A DNA stretch of 64,000 bases from CAIKMD01 sp963729935. GTDB lineage: Bacteria > Pseudomonadota > Alphaproteobacteria > ATCC43930 > CGMCC-115725. Under the pieces are notes generated by a model. The model saw nothing but the letters and a program-made list of their open reading frames with translations, had not been told where the DNA came from and did no database searches. Position numbers and translations under genes: made by a program. Location: assembly GCA_963729935.1 (NCBI GenBank), contig CAVSPW010000012.1, forward strand, positions 110,514 through 174,513, read 5' to 3'. Below, piece by piece: positions 33,987 to 42,687 of this stretch (its first letter is position 1; every line of letters begins with the position of its first letter).

Positions 33987-35204
33987 TCAGCGCAACGCGA
34001 GGCGCAGCCGCGTCAAGAGAAGCAACTGCCACAGGCATATCGCAGCCAACGCATCGAGCGCGATCGAAAAGCCGCCTGTCAGATCGTAGAGCGTGCCGAT
34101 CGTCACCGGTCCAAGCACGCCGCCGATCTCGCCAGCCGTGAAATAGAGCCCGGCCGCCGCGCCCATGCGCTGCGAATCGACCTCGCGCAATTCCATCAGC
34201 ACGAGCACGACCACGATCGAAAGCGAGCCGCGCGCGAGGCCTTGGAACACAAGTCCGGCGGCCAGCGCCCCGCCCGTACCCCAATTGATGAACAGGGGCG
34301 CGGCCATCTGTGCCGCGAAGAGCCCGGCGAGGATCTTCATCCGCCGCGAGGGAATCGCGAGCCGCGGAAAGATAAGCGCGCCGCCGATCCCGATCACCAC
34401 CGGAACGCTCGCCCAGATACCGGCGCTCGCCACATCCATGCCCCCAAAACGCAGGATTTCCGGCAGCCAATTGGCGAGGGCATGGCCGAAGAAGAACGTG
34501 CCGAGCGCGAGATAGAGCACGGTCCGCAGCGCGCGCGAGCGCAAAAGCTCGAGGAAAACGCGCGTCTGCGCCTGCCGCGGCACGCTCGCGCTGCGCCGCT
34601 CCATCGCCCGGCTCGCGCCGTGGTTGCTGATGATCGTCCAGCCCAGCGCCGCCGCCAAGGCGACGACACCGTAAAAGATGAGGACCTTGCGCCAATCGCC
34701 GCCGGCGAGTTCCAGCCCGACGCTCGAGGACAAAAGCAACGCACCGACGGTGCCGAGCGCCTGTCCGACGTTATAGACCCCCATCGCGAGGCCGCGCTCG
34801 CGCCCGACGAACCACTCGCTGATGACCTTTGGCGCGCCGACCGAGACAAGCGGACCGCCGATACCGAAGACCGCGACGGCCAGAAGCAGGGTGAAATAAT
34901 CGCCGGCAAAGCCGCGCAGGACGCCCGAGGCCGCGACCACCAACGCACCCAAGGTCAAGCCGCGCCGCGGCCCAAGGCGGTCCAAAAGCGCGCCGCAAGG
35001 AATGGCCGCGCCGATATAGACGAACTGCCAGGCGCCGAGAATGCTGCCCATCTGGGTGTGGCTGAGGCCGAGATCGCCCGTGATCTGCGAGACCAACGGC
35101 GCGATCGCGGCCGCCGTCGCCCCGAAGCAGAAGTAGATCATCCAGACGCCCGCGAGCATCGCCCAGCGATGCGGATGCGCCGCGGTATCGGGGCCCAGGC
35201 TCAT
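33987..35204 (-). CDS. MFS transporter, probably for an organic anion
   Basis: This protein of about 405 residues has twelve membrane segments and the MFS loop DRLGPRRGLTLG. The first helices and the GPLVSVGAPKVISEWFVGRE segment resemble cyanate/nitrate and aromatic-acid carriers. ATG 35204 was preferred over an upstream start because AGGGGCG precedes it. It is the last gene of a three-gene minus-strand run with the two genes above it, so it likely imports the compound they degrade. Confidence 0.85.
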   Translation of the reverse strand: MSLGPDTAAHPHRWAMLAGVWMIYFCFGATAAAIAPLVSQITGDLGLSHTQMGSILGAWQFVYIGAAIPCGALLDRLGPRRGLTLGALVVAASGVLRGFAGDYFTLLLAVAVFGIGGPLVSVGAPKVISEWFVGRERGLAMGVYNVGQALGTVGALLLSSSVGLELAGGDWRKVLIFYGVVALAAALGWTIISNHGASRAMERRSASVPRQAQTRVFLELLRSRALRTVLYLALGTFFFGHALANWLPEILRFGGMDVASAGIWASVPVVIGIGGALIFPRLAIPSRRMKILAGLFAAQMAAPLFINWGTGGALAAGLVFQGLARGSLSIVVVLVLMELREVDSQRMGAAAGLYFTAGEIGGVLGPVTIGTLYDLTGGFSIALDALAAICLWQLLLLTRLRLALR

Positions 35205-35273
35205 GCGCGATCGCCCCTCAAGCCGGCGCCCAACCAAAGAACGAGCCGCTTGCCGCGGCGCTAAATCACGCGA

Positions 35274-36173
35274 TCACGCGCCGAGCGCGCGGGTCGTGTC
35301 GTCGAACAACTCGTCCACCGTGAAGCGGCGTGGAATGAGCTTCTGCCGCACGGCATAGTCGATGATGATCTCGAGCGAAGGCCGCGTGGCCTCGAGGCCG
35401 AAGCGGATCGCCGCGCCCTGATCGGTGCCTTGCGTGCCGGCGCGCTTCTGGCTCTCGACCAGCAGGTTGAAAACCTCCTTCACCACGTCCGGCCGCGATT
35501 GCGATATCGATTGCCGGATCACGGCCATGTGGTTGATCGGAATGCCGCCATGCGCGCCTGCCCATTTCCGCGCCACCGCATCCGCATCGGGGATCAGGGT
35601 TTTGAGCCGCGGATCGGGCAAGGTGTCGCCGACGATCGCCGCGTCGAGCTCGCCGTCGAGCAGCATCTGGACGAGGTTCTTGCCCTCGGGCGCACGCTCG
35701 ACGATCGCCGGGTCGTGATATTCGGCAAGATGCGGGTCCTCGAAGGTGATCCATTTCACCCGATCGATATCGACGCCGTAATCATCGGCGAGAATGCCCC
35801 GCACCCAGGCGCCGGTCGTCTGCGTATAAGCGCGGACACCGACCCGTTTCCCGGCCAGATCGCGCGGGCCGAGCGCACCGCGCTCGGCATTATAGGCGAT
35901 GGTGTGATGCTGCCCGCGCGAGACGACGACCGCCGGCATCAGCACATAGGGCTTGCCGTAAACCTTGGCCTGGAGATAGGTCACGATCGCAAGCTCGCTC
36001 AAATCGAAGCGCTGCTCGCGCACGACGGATTTGAAGAACTGGTTGGCGACCTTGACGTCGGCGAAGTCGAAAGACACCGCCGGCGAGCGGATCTCGCCTT
36101 TCTTCAGCGCCGAGGTGTTGGGATAGTTTCCGAACATCGCCGTCAAGGTCATGGGCCGATCCTGCGCCGTCAT
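35274..36173 (-). CDS. 4,5-dihydroxyphthalate decarboxylase-like / periplasmic-binding-fold enzyme
   Basis: The 299-residue protein has no signal peptide but the type II binding-protein fold (SALKKGEIRSPAVSFDFADV, DLAGKRVGVRAYTQTTGAW, LLDGELDAAIVGDTL) found in Pht5-like 4,5-dihydroxyphthalate decarboxylases. Such proteins decarboxylate aromatic acids in the cytoplasm. It sits between a fumarylacetoacetase-family gene and an MFS carrier. The substrate is inferred only from the family, and binding-only relatives exist. Confidence 0.75.
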   Translation of the reverse strand: MTAQDRPMTLTAMFGNYPNTSALKKGEIRSPAVSFDFADVKVANQFFKSVVREQRFDLSELAIVTYLQAKVYGKPYVLMPAVVVSRGQHHTIAYNAERGALGPRDLAGKRVGVRAYTQTTGAWVRGILADDYGVDIDRVKWITFEDPHLAEYHDPAIVERAPEGKNLVQMLLDGELDAAIVGDTLPDPRLKTLIPDADAVARKWAGAHGGIPINHMAVIRQSISQSRPDVVKEVFNLLVESQKRAGTQGTDQGAAIRFGLEATRPSLEIIIDYAVRQKLIPRRFTVDELFDDTTRALGA

Positions 36174-36206
36174 GCTGCGTCCTCCTCGTTGCGCCGCTTG
36201 GAACGG

Positions 36207-37151
36207 TCAGCCGGCCGCGCTCGGCGCATATTTGCCGGTGAGTTGCGGCGCCAGCGAGATCTCGTGGCCCTTTTCTTGGCGTTCGAGCCGCGTCTCGCGC
36301 GTCCAGCTCCGCTTCAAATCGTCGCGCACATGGATGCGCAAGCGCCCCAACCCGCCTTCGACTTCCAGCTCGACCAGATCGCCGTCCTGGAACGCATTCA
36401 GACCGCGATGATTGGTGCCCGTCGCCAGCACGTCGCCGGGCTCGAGGGTGTGGATGGAGCTCACGAATTCGACGCAACGCGGGATCTTGTGCGCCATGTC
36501 GCTGGTGTTGAAATTCTGCTTGAGCACGCCGTTGACCCAGAGGCGGATCTGCAGCTTATGCGGATCGGCGATCTCGTCGGCCGTGACGATGTAGGGGCCG
36601 ATCGGCGCGAAGGTCTCGCGCGACTTCATCTGATAAAAACTGTTCTGCGCCGGCGGCAGGCCGCGCGCCGAGCCGTCGATGAAATTGACATAGCCGAAGA
36701 CGTGGTTCATCGCATCGGCCGCCTTGACGTTCGACGTGCGCTTGCCGATCACGAGCGCGACCTCGGCCTCGCCTTCGAACACGGTGGCCGGCACGTCGGG
36801 CAGAATCATGGTATCGCCATCGCCGATCACCGCATGAGGCGATTTGAGAAAGGCGTTGATCGGCGCCGGCTCCTTGCGCGTGCCGTCTTCCATGTAGTTG
36901 ACCGCCATGCAGTCGATATTGACGGGCTTGGGCAAAGGCGCGCGGAATTTGACGCTCGCAAGCGGGATGCCCTTGCCGCGCGCGGCCTCCTCCTCGAGAC
37001 GTCGGCGATAGTCCGAAAAGCGCTCGATCAGTCCGCTGATGAGATTATGCGGGCCGGTATGCGGAATGTCTCGCGCGACCGCCGACACATCGACCACCGT
37101 GTCGCCCTTGATCACCCCAAGCTTGAAATCGTCGAAATAACCGAGCTTCAT
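36207..37151 (-). CDS. Fumarylacetoacetate hydrolase-family protein
   Basis: The 314-residue protein has the FAH catalytic core: metal ligands in FEGEAEVALVIG, VFGYVNFIDGSAR and TGTNHRGLNAFQDGD. Members cleave C-C bonds in ring-fission products or isomerise and decarboxylate them. ATG 37151 has GAGG five bases upstream. It leads the aromatic mini-operon 37151-33987, which has no FNR/FixK-type box and looks functionally separate from the stress genes on both sides. Confidence 0.88.
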   Translation of the reverse strand: MKLGYFDDFKLGVIKGDTVVDVSAVARDIPHTGPHNLISGLIERFSDYRRRLEEEAARGKGIPLASVKFRAPLPKPVNIDCMAVNYMEDGTRKEPAPINAFLKSPHAVIGDGDTMILPDVPATVFEGEAEVALVIGKRTSNVKAADAMNHVFGYVNFIDGSARGLPPAQNSFYQMKSRETFAPIGPYIVTADEIADPHKLQIRLWVNGVLKQNFNTSDMAHKIPRCVEFVSSIHTLEPGDVLATGTNHRGLNAFQDGDLVELEVEGGLGRLRIHVRDDLKRSWTRETRLERQEKGHEISLAPQLTGKYAPSAAG

Positions 37152-37338
37152 CGTTGCCTCCTCAAACCGATAAATTTTTCTGCCCCCAGCCCCTGCTACA
37201 CAGGGCCTTGGCGGGATGCGCAATTCCGATGGCGCTGAAAATAGCCCGGCGCGGGTCGGCGTGCTAGAGCGCGTCTTGCCCCGGGTCCCCGGGGGGGGTA
37301 TCGGCGCTGAAATCCCGCTCGAGGCGCCGGGCGACCGT

Positions 37339-37656
37339 CTAGCGGCGGGCGAGGCTGTTCAGATAAGCGATGATGTCGTCGATCTGCTGGCGTGCGAGGT
37401 CGAAATTCGGCATCGGCGGGTGGGGCGCGTTGAGAAAAGTCCGGGCTTCGATCTGGTCGGGCGCGCCCCGGCGCGCGACTTCCGGCAGGGGCGGCGCCGT
37501 ATCCTTGCCGTCCCCATGAGAATCGACCACGTGACAATTGGCGCACCAGACCTGCGTCAGGGCTTGCCCCCGCGCCGCGTCACCCGCGGCCCAGGCGAGG
37601 CCGGGCGCCATGACGAGCACAACAGACAACGAGGCCGATCGCATCAGGGCGCTCAT
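37339..37656 (-). CDS. Small class I c-type cytochrome
   Basis: The 105-residue protein has a signal peptide (about 1-22, ending LAWAAG), one heme-binding motif CANCH, and the distal Met ligand region in PHPPMPNFDL, followed by the C-terminal helix DDIIAYLNSLA. It is a periplasmic electron carrier. Its start is 13 bases after the BON gene stop, so the two form an operon behind the tandem FNR/FixK-type boxes. A later ATG at 37644 is also possible. Confidence 0.88.
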   Translation of the reverse strand: MSALMRSASLSVVLVMAPGLAWAAGDAARGQALTQVWCANCHVVDSHGDGKDTAPPLPEVARRGAPDQIEARTFLNAPHPPMPNFDLARQQIDDIIAYLNSLARR

Positions 37657-37669
37657 CGCCGCGCCGCTC

Positions 37670-38326
37670 TCAGGTCCGAACGATAGCGATGCGATCATCG
37701 ACCGAGGTCACGCCCGCAACCGACCAGGCCGCGCGCTCGGCCGCTTCGCGCTCGGCCCAGCTATTGACCTTGCCGCCCAGCACGACCTTGCCGTTGTCGA
37801 CATCGACCGTGATGTGCTGCGCCTCGACATCGGCGTTGCGCTCGAGAGCGGCGGTAAGTTTGGCACGAACTTCGTCGGCGCGAATCTTGGGACGGATGGC
37901 GATCAGATTCACCACACCCTTCACGCCGCCGAGCTTGCGCACGTCATATTCGGCCTCGGCGCGCTGGAAAGCCCAATCGACCAGCCCGTTGAGCGTGACG
38001 ATGCCGTGCTCGACCTTGACCTCGATCGCATGCGACGGCACCGCCACGTCCCATTCGAGGATCTTGAGCGCACGCTGCGCGATTTCGTCATCCGCGGTCT
38101 TCTTGTCGACCGGGAGGTGAACCTCGATTTCCTGCGCGACGGCGCTCACGCCCCTGACGCGGCGCGCGGTGCGTTCGGCGGCGAATTTTTCGGCAAAGGT
38201 TTCGACATGCCCCGTGAGCGTGACGACGCTGCCGCGGACGCTGACGCCGATATGGGCGGCGTTTACCGCCGGCTCGAATTCGAGCTCGTCGATCACGCGT
38301 TGCTGGAGCTTGAGTTCGTCGGACAC
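37670..38326 (-). CDS. Protein of three BON domains
   Basis: The 218-residue protein consists of three BON repeats (about 1-72, 78-147 and 150-218), each with the VxVxxGxVTLxG core, e.g. VSVRGSVVTLTGHV, VKVEHGIVTLNGLV and VDVDNGKVVLGGKV. No signal peptide is visible, so unlike OsmY it is probably cytoplasmic. BON domains are thought to bind phospholipids or ligands. It is the first gene behind the tandem boxes. Confidence 0.9.
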   Translation of the reverse strand: MSDELKLQQRVIDELEFEPAVNAAHIGVSVRGSVVTLTGHVETFAEKFAAERTARRVRGVSAVAQEIEVHLPVDKKTADDEIAQRALKILEWDVAVPSHAIEVKVEHGIVTLNGLVDWAFQRAEAEYDVRKLGGVKGVVNLIAIRPKIRADEVRAKLTAALERNADVEAQHITVDVDNGKVVLGGKVNSWAEREAAERAAWSVAGVTSVDDRIAIVRT

Positions 38327-38382
38327 GGCACCCTCCTGCGAAAGCCAGTGCCGAAGCGTGGCGGTTTCCCGATTGGTCCACC

Positions 38383-38396
38383 TTGATGTGGATCAA
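38383..38396 (-). promoter_or_regulatory. Perfect FNR/FixK-type box, proximal copy
   Basis: TTGATGTGGATCAA matches TTGAT-N4-ATCAA at all ten positions. It lies 57 bases from the BON gene start. No good -10 is seen at the expected distance (CACGCT). Confidence 0.65.
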
Positions 38397-38397
38397 G

Positions 38398-38411
38398 TTG
38401 ATGTGGATCAA
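38398..38411 (-). promoter_or_regulatory. Perfect FNR/FixK-type box, distal copy
   Basis: An identical TTGATGTGGATCAA follows the proximal copy at a 15-bp step, between the UspA-like stop and the BON start. Two perfect sites so close would be on slightly different helix faces. Confidence 0.65.
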
Positions 38412-38414
38412 GCC

Positions 38415-39236
38415 TCAGTGAAGGAAAAAAATATCGGCTTGGCATTGCGCGGTGAGTTCCTTGAGGGAAGCCGGATCGTTGACCGCCGGATCGGCATCGA
38501 CCACCAGCAGGCTGGCCTCATCGGCAAGGCGGCCCAAATTCGCGCCGGCAGCGGCTTGCTCGACACGGCAATGCGCGGCAAGCCTCTCGGACACGGGCCG
38601 TACGTCGTCGCGCGCCTGATCGGGGCCGAGCCCGGCGCCGCGCAAGACGATCGTCAAGCGCCGATTGGTGGCGAGCGCAAGACGCGCGGCCGCGTCGATC
38701 GTGCGTGTCGCCGACTCACCGGGCTTCTGAACGAGCGCGACCACCCCGTCCTTTCGATTGCCGAGATTGCGCACGAGCAGGACCGGGCGTTGCGCCTGAT
38801 ACACGGCCTGGAGCCAGCGGGAATCGAGCCGGAAATCGCCGGCGAAAGGCCGTGACATCGCTTCGATGACCAGCAGATCGTCAGCGTCGAGCGCGAGCGT
38901 CGTCAAGGCGGCCCGGCCGCGCACGACATCGAACGACCAACCGACCTCATGCTGGCGCGCGGCCGCCTCCAGCACGGCACGAGCGTGGCTCGCGCGGATC
39001 TCAAACTGGCTCAGCAATGCGCTCTCGCCGGATTCTTCCGAGGCCTCGCCGCTGGGCCCGACATGGCGCGAAAATGGCAACCCGGCAAAGTGAAGCAAAG
39101 CCTCGTCCTGGACGAAGACGCCGCGCAAGGCGGCGTTCCACCAAGCCGCGAGGCTCGCCGCCGTCTCGATCCCGAAGCGATTCTCGCTCACCGCGTCGCA
39201 GGCGATCACCACGCGCCGGAACGTGAATTCACTCAT
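38415..39236 (-). CDS. Universal stress protein-like (UspA) tandem-type protein
   Basis: The 273-residue protein has the UspA layout in two halves: FRRVVIACDAVSENRFGIETA at the start gives way to a nucleotide-pocket-like DLLVIEAMSRPF and a second half starting near RKDGVVALVQKP. The ATP-binding G-x2-G-x9-G motif is not clear. ATG 39236 overlaps the protease gene stop by eight bases, so it is translationally coupled to it. The coupling suggests an adaptor or joint stress role. Confidence 0.75.
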   Translation of the reverse strand: MSEFTFRRVVIACDAVSENRFGIETAASLAAWWNAALRGVFVQDEALLHFAGLPFSRHVGPSGEASEESGESALLSQFEIRASHARAVLEAAARQHEVGWSFDVVRGRAALTTLALDADDLLVIEAMSRPFAGDFRLDSRWLQAVYQAQRPVLLVRNLGNRKDGVVALVQKPGESATRTIDAAARLALATNRRLTIVLRGAGLGPDQARDDVRPVSERLAAHCRVEQAAAGANLGRLADEASLLVVDADPAVNDPASLKELTAQCQADIFFLH

Positions 39237-41748
39237 GGCGGCGCTCCTTTCGGGAGACGCGCTCGCGGCGTTGCGGCTGAGCCTCCCGCCCCGAGCGCGC
39301 GGCAAACGCCGCAAGCCGGACCGCGATGCGCTGGTTGATGGACCCTTCGGGATAGCGCCCCGTCGCGTCGGTCTTCCCCGCCGGCACGCCGGTCAAGATC
39401 TCGATCCCCTGATCGATCGATTCGACGGGAATGACCTGGAAACGCCCCGCGGCACAGGCCTCGACGACGTCCTCGCGCAACATCAGATGCTTGACGTTCG
39501 CCGCGGGAATCAGCACCCCGTTCGAGCCATCGAGCCCGCGGCGCTCGCACACGTCGAAAAACCCTTCGATCTTTTCGTTGACCCCGCCGATCGCCTGAAC
39601 GAGCCCGTGCTGATCGACCGAGCCGGTGACGGCGTAACATTGCCGAAGCGGAACCTCCGAAAGCGCGGAGAGCAGCGCGTAGAGCTCGGCCGATGAAGCG
39701 CTGTCGCCGTCGACCCCGCCATAGGATTGTTCGAAAACGAGGCTTGCGGTCAAGGAAAGCGGCCCCGCCTTGCCGAAACGGCCGCCGAGGAAGCCGCTTA
39801 AGATCAACACGCCTTTGGAATGAAGCGGCCCACCCAACGCCACCTCGCGCTCGATATCGATCACTTCGCCTTGTCCCAGACGGACGCGGGCGCTGATGCG
39901 GCTCGGATGCCCGAAAGCGAATCCGCCGATCCCCATCACCGCCAGTCCGTTGACTTGGCCGATCCGCTCGCCTCCCGTCTCGATGCGGATCGTGTTGCGG
40001 CCGATCTCTTCCTGGAGGCGTTGATAGATGCGGTCGCCGCGGCGGCGCTGCGCGTCGATGGCGGCCTCGATTTCCGAGGCGGCGATGATGTCCTTTCCCG
40101 CCGCGCCGGCGACGTAATCCGCTTCCTGCAAGAGATCGATCAAGCTGCGCATCTGCGTCGAAAGCTTTTCCGAATCGCCGCTCAAACGCGAGGCGTGCTC
40201 AATCACCCGCGCGACCGCGCCGCGATCCAAGGCACGGAGCTTCTCGCGCCGAACCGTCGCGGCGATGATCCTTGCATAGAGCGACGCGGTTTCGGGCGAA
40301 CGGCCGACCGCATCGTCGAAATCCGCCGCGACCTTGAACAACTCCTTGAAGTCCGCGTCGAGCTCCGCCAACAGGTAATAAAACATCGGCGCGCCGATAA
40401 GAACCACCTTCACGTCGAGCGGGATGGGTTCGGGCTCGAGCGAAACCGTGCTCACGAGACTCATCAGTTGCTCGAGCGAGACGATGCGAATCTCGCCCGA
40501 CCGCAGCGCGCGCTTCAGCGAGTCGTAGCTGAATGGGCTCGCCGACAGCCGCTCGATATCGAGCACCAGATAGCCGCCATTGGCCCGATGAAAGGCTCCC
40601 GGCACCACGAAGGTGAAATCCGTCACCAGGGCGCCGAATCGCGCCGCATGCTCGATCCGCCCGACCAAGGTTTGATGCGTCGGATGGTCTTCGAAGACGA
40701 TCGGCGCCCCTTGGCGGCCGGCATTGTCGACCATGACGTTGACCTGGTAGCGCCGGAAGGTCGGCACCTCTTGCATGAGCTGCGCCATCGGCGGCACAGG
40801 CTCTCCGTCGCCGGCCGCGCGGCTTGGAGCGAGGAAATCGTCGGCGTTTTCGAGAATGTCGCGCTCGACCGCTTCGAGATAGGCGACGACATCGGGCAGA
40901 TCGGCATAGGCCTTGCGCAGCTCGCTGAGCGGGCGGCTCACGGTTTGCGCGGTGATTTCGCGATTGAGCGCCCGCACCGCCTCGCGATGCTCGCGCTCCC
41001 AATCCGGGATTTGCCGCACGGTCGCTTCCAGCTGTTTCTGGAGCTCTTCGATGTCCGCCGCGATGTGCTTGCGCTCGGATTCCTCGAGCTTGCGGAAAAC
41101 CTCCGGATTGATGACCTCGCCATTGCGGGTGGGCGCCAGCGCCAGTCCCATCGGCGTTCGGATCAAGGTCACGTTCTTCTGCTCGGCGCGGCGTTGCAGC
41201 TCGCCGAAAGCATCCTCGGTCTTCTTTTTGAGCTGCTGCTCCAGGACATCGCGGCGCGTGCGGTAATCGTCGCGTTCGAAAGCGGCCGGCAGGCCGACCC
41301 GCAAATCCGCGACCAGCCTTTCCATCGCCTCCTTGAACGGGCGCGCACGTCCCGCCGGCATCATCAGCCGGCGCGGCTTGTGCGGATCGATGAAGTTGTT
41401 GACGTAGCACCAATCCGCGGGCGTCGGCTCCGTCGCCGCTTTGCGTTCTAACAAATCGCGGACGAGCGTGTGCTTGCCGGTGCCGCTCGGACCCAGAACG
41501 AAGAGGTTGAAGCCTTTGCGGCGAATTCCGATCGAGAACTCGACCGCCTCGACGGCGCGCTCTTGCCCGACGAGACCGGGCGGATCGGGCAGTTCGGCGA
41601 CGCTCTCGAAGGGGAGATGCGTCAGATCGCAATGATGGTACAAGCGATTGGCCGGCAGCGCCGCACCCGTGCGCCAATCGGCCGGCTGGGCGAGCCCGCC
41701 CGCCCCGCCTTGCGTCTCAAGCCTCGCCCCGCGCGTTTTCTCAACCAA
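39229..41748 (-). CDS. Lon-type (LonB-like) AAA+ serine protease
   Basis: The 839-residue protein has Walker A GPSGTGKHT (near 87), a long coiled-coil insertion (about 195-290) and a C-terminal Lon protease domain with catalytic Ser (near 684) in GGVDGDSASS and Lys (near 724) in GGVNEKIEG. It lacks the N-terminal LON substrate domain of housekeeping Lon and no membrane segment is seen. TTG 41748 is chosen because AAGGGGG lies five bases upstream. It is the first gene behind the box at 41806. Family members are often annotated simply as ATP-dependent proteases; targets are unknown. Confidence 0.87.
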   Translation of the reverse strand: MVEKTRGARLETQGGAGGLAQPADWRTGAALPANRLYHHCDLTHLPFESVAELPDPPGLVGQERAVEAVEFSIGIRRKGFNLFVLGPSGTGKHTLVRDLLERKAATEPTPADWCYVNNFIDPHKPRRLMMPAGRARPFKEAMERLVADLRVGLPAAFERDDYRTRRDVLEQQLKKKTEDAFGELQRRAEQKNVTLIRTPMGLALAPTRNGEVINPEVFRKLEESERKHIAADIEELQKQLEATVRQIPDWEREHREAVRALNREITAQTVSRPLSELRKAYADLPDVVAYLEAVERDILENADDFLAPSRAAGDGEPVPPMAQLMQEVPTFRRYQVNVMVDNAGRQGAPIVFEDHPTHQTLVGRIEHAARFGALVTDFTFVVPGAFHRANGGYLVLDIERLSASPFSYDSLKRALRSGEIRIVSLEQLMSLVSTVSLEPEPIPLDVKVVLIGAPMFYYLLAELDADFKELFKVAADFDDAVGRSPETASLYARIIAATVRREKLRALDRGAVARVIEHASRLSGDSEKLSTQMRSLIDLLQEADYVAGAAGKDIIAASEIEAAIDAQRRRGDRIYQRLQEEIGRNTIRIETGGERIGQVNGLAVMGIGGFAFGHPSRISARVRLGQGEVIDIEREVALGGPLHSKGVLILSGFLGGRFGKAGPLSLTASLVFEQSYGGVDGDSASSAELYALLSALSEVPLRQCYAVTGSVDQHGLVQAIGGVNEKIEGFFDVCERRGLDGSNGVLIPAANVKHLMLREDVVEACAAGRFQVIPVESIDQGIEILTGVPAGKTDATGRYPEGSINQRIAVRLAAFAARSGREAQPQRRERVSRKERRHE

Positions 41749-41805
41749 ATTGGCCCCCTTTGACGATCAGATCGGACAGGCATAACAGGATGATGAGACA
41801 CGGCC

Positions 41806-41819
41806 TTGAGGCAAATCAA
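41806..41819 (-). promoter_or_regulatory. FNR/FixK-type box upstream of the Lon-type protease
   Basis: TTGAGGCAAATCAA matches 9 of 10 dyad bases. On the minus strand TATGCC (41784-41779) is at about class II distance from the box centre. Confidence 0.55.
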
Positions 41820-41862
41820 TCCCGTTCGTCGCGGCGGGCACGCGCCGGGATTTGAAACGCGC

Positions 41863-42687
41863 TCATTTGACGAGGGAATAGGCGGTGATGAGCAGTTCGG
41901 CGACGATCAACAATACGATGTACCATTCGACGCGAAGATTGCTGCGCGCCTGAACGAGGCCGAGCATGATTTCGCTGGTGCGCAGGATGACTTCCTGCTT
42001 GTGATCGAGCGCCCGCGCGCGGTCGCGCAGCTCGTATTCCTCGGCCAGCCGCGCATAGAGGCGCTCGAGCTCGGGATGATCCCAAAGCAAGTCGGGCTTC
42101 TCCCCGGTCTCGACCCGGCCGACCATCTTGTGCTGCACCAAAAGCGCCGTGCCGATCTGGCGCAGCAAGGGCCTGCCGGCGATCCCGAGCCGGCCGCGCC
42201 GACGCAGGGTTTCCGCCATCGGCTCCACGCGGTCGAAACCGATCGCGATATTGGTTTCGTAATGGCTCAGAATGAGGCTCTTGGCCAATACATCGGCGAT
42301 CAGCTGAATTTTCTCGAGCGAAACCTCTCGAAGCGCGGTGCCGCCATCGATGCCGACCTGATCCTCGGCCTCGGGCCGGATGTTCACGCGCAGCTCGTCG
42401 CTTTCGCGCAACTCGAACGGATCGGCGACGAGGGGCGCCAGCCGCTCGAGCAGCGCCTTCTCGCCATCCGGACCGACATTTGCCAGCACGGCGACGCCGT
42501 AGCGGAAGAGAACGGCGACCCCGCCTTCGCGCAAGCCGATGACGAGCGGCGCGCGGCCGAGCGATTCCTGCCGATCGAGATGGTGAGTATCGATCCGCTC
42601 GCCCAAGAGCAACGCTCGGATCGCGATCGGGCGTTGGTTCCCGAGGAACCCGGTCAGCTCGCCGATCACGCTTGGCGCGTCAGCCAT
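41863..42687 (-). CDS. RMD1/YagE (DUF155) family protein
   Basis: The 274-residue protein matches the RMD1 family: FRYGVAVLANVG, DVLAKSLILSHYE, LYARLAEEYELRDRARALD and a C-terminal membrane anchor (VEWYIVLLIVAELLITAYSL). Eukaryotic relatives sit in mitochondrial or sporulation contexts; no bacterial function is settled. The start overlaps the carbamate kinase stop by eight bases, making it the last gene of a four-gene coupled operon. Confidence 0.82.
   Translation of the reverse strand: MADAPSVIGELTGFLGNQRPIAIRALLLGERIDTHHLDRQESLGRAPLVIGLREGGVAVLFRYGVAVLANVGPDGEKALLERLAPLVADPFELRESDELRVNIRPEAEDQVGIDGGTALREVSLEKIQLIADVLAKSLILSHYETNIAIGFDRVEPMAETLRRRGRLGIAGRPLLRQIGTALLVQHKMVGRVETGEKPDLLWDHPELERLYARLAEEYELRDRARALDHKQEVILRTSEIMLGLVQARSNLRVEWYIVLLIVAELLITAYSLVK

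Noticed and set aside
37284..37305. G/C-run palindrome-like sequence around CCCCGGGTCCCCGGGG as a terminator
   Set aside because: It is mostly homopolymer runs with several pairing registers and no T-run; not distinguishable from composition.
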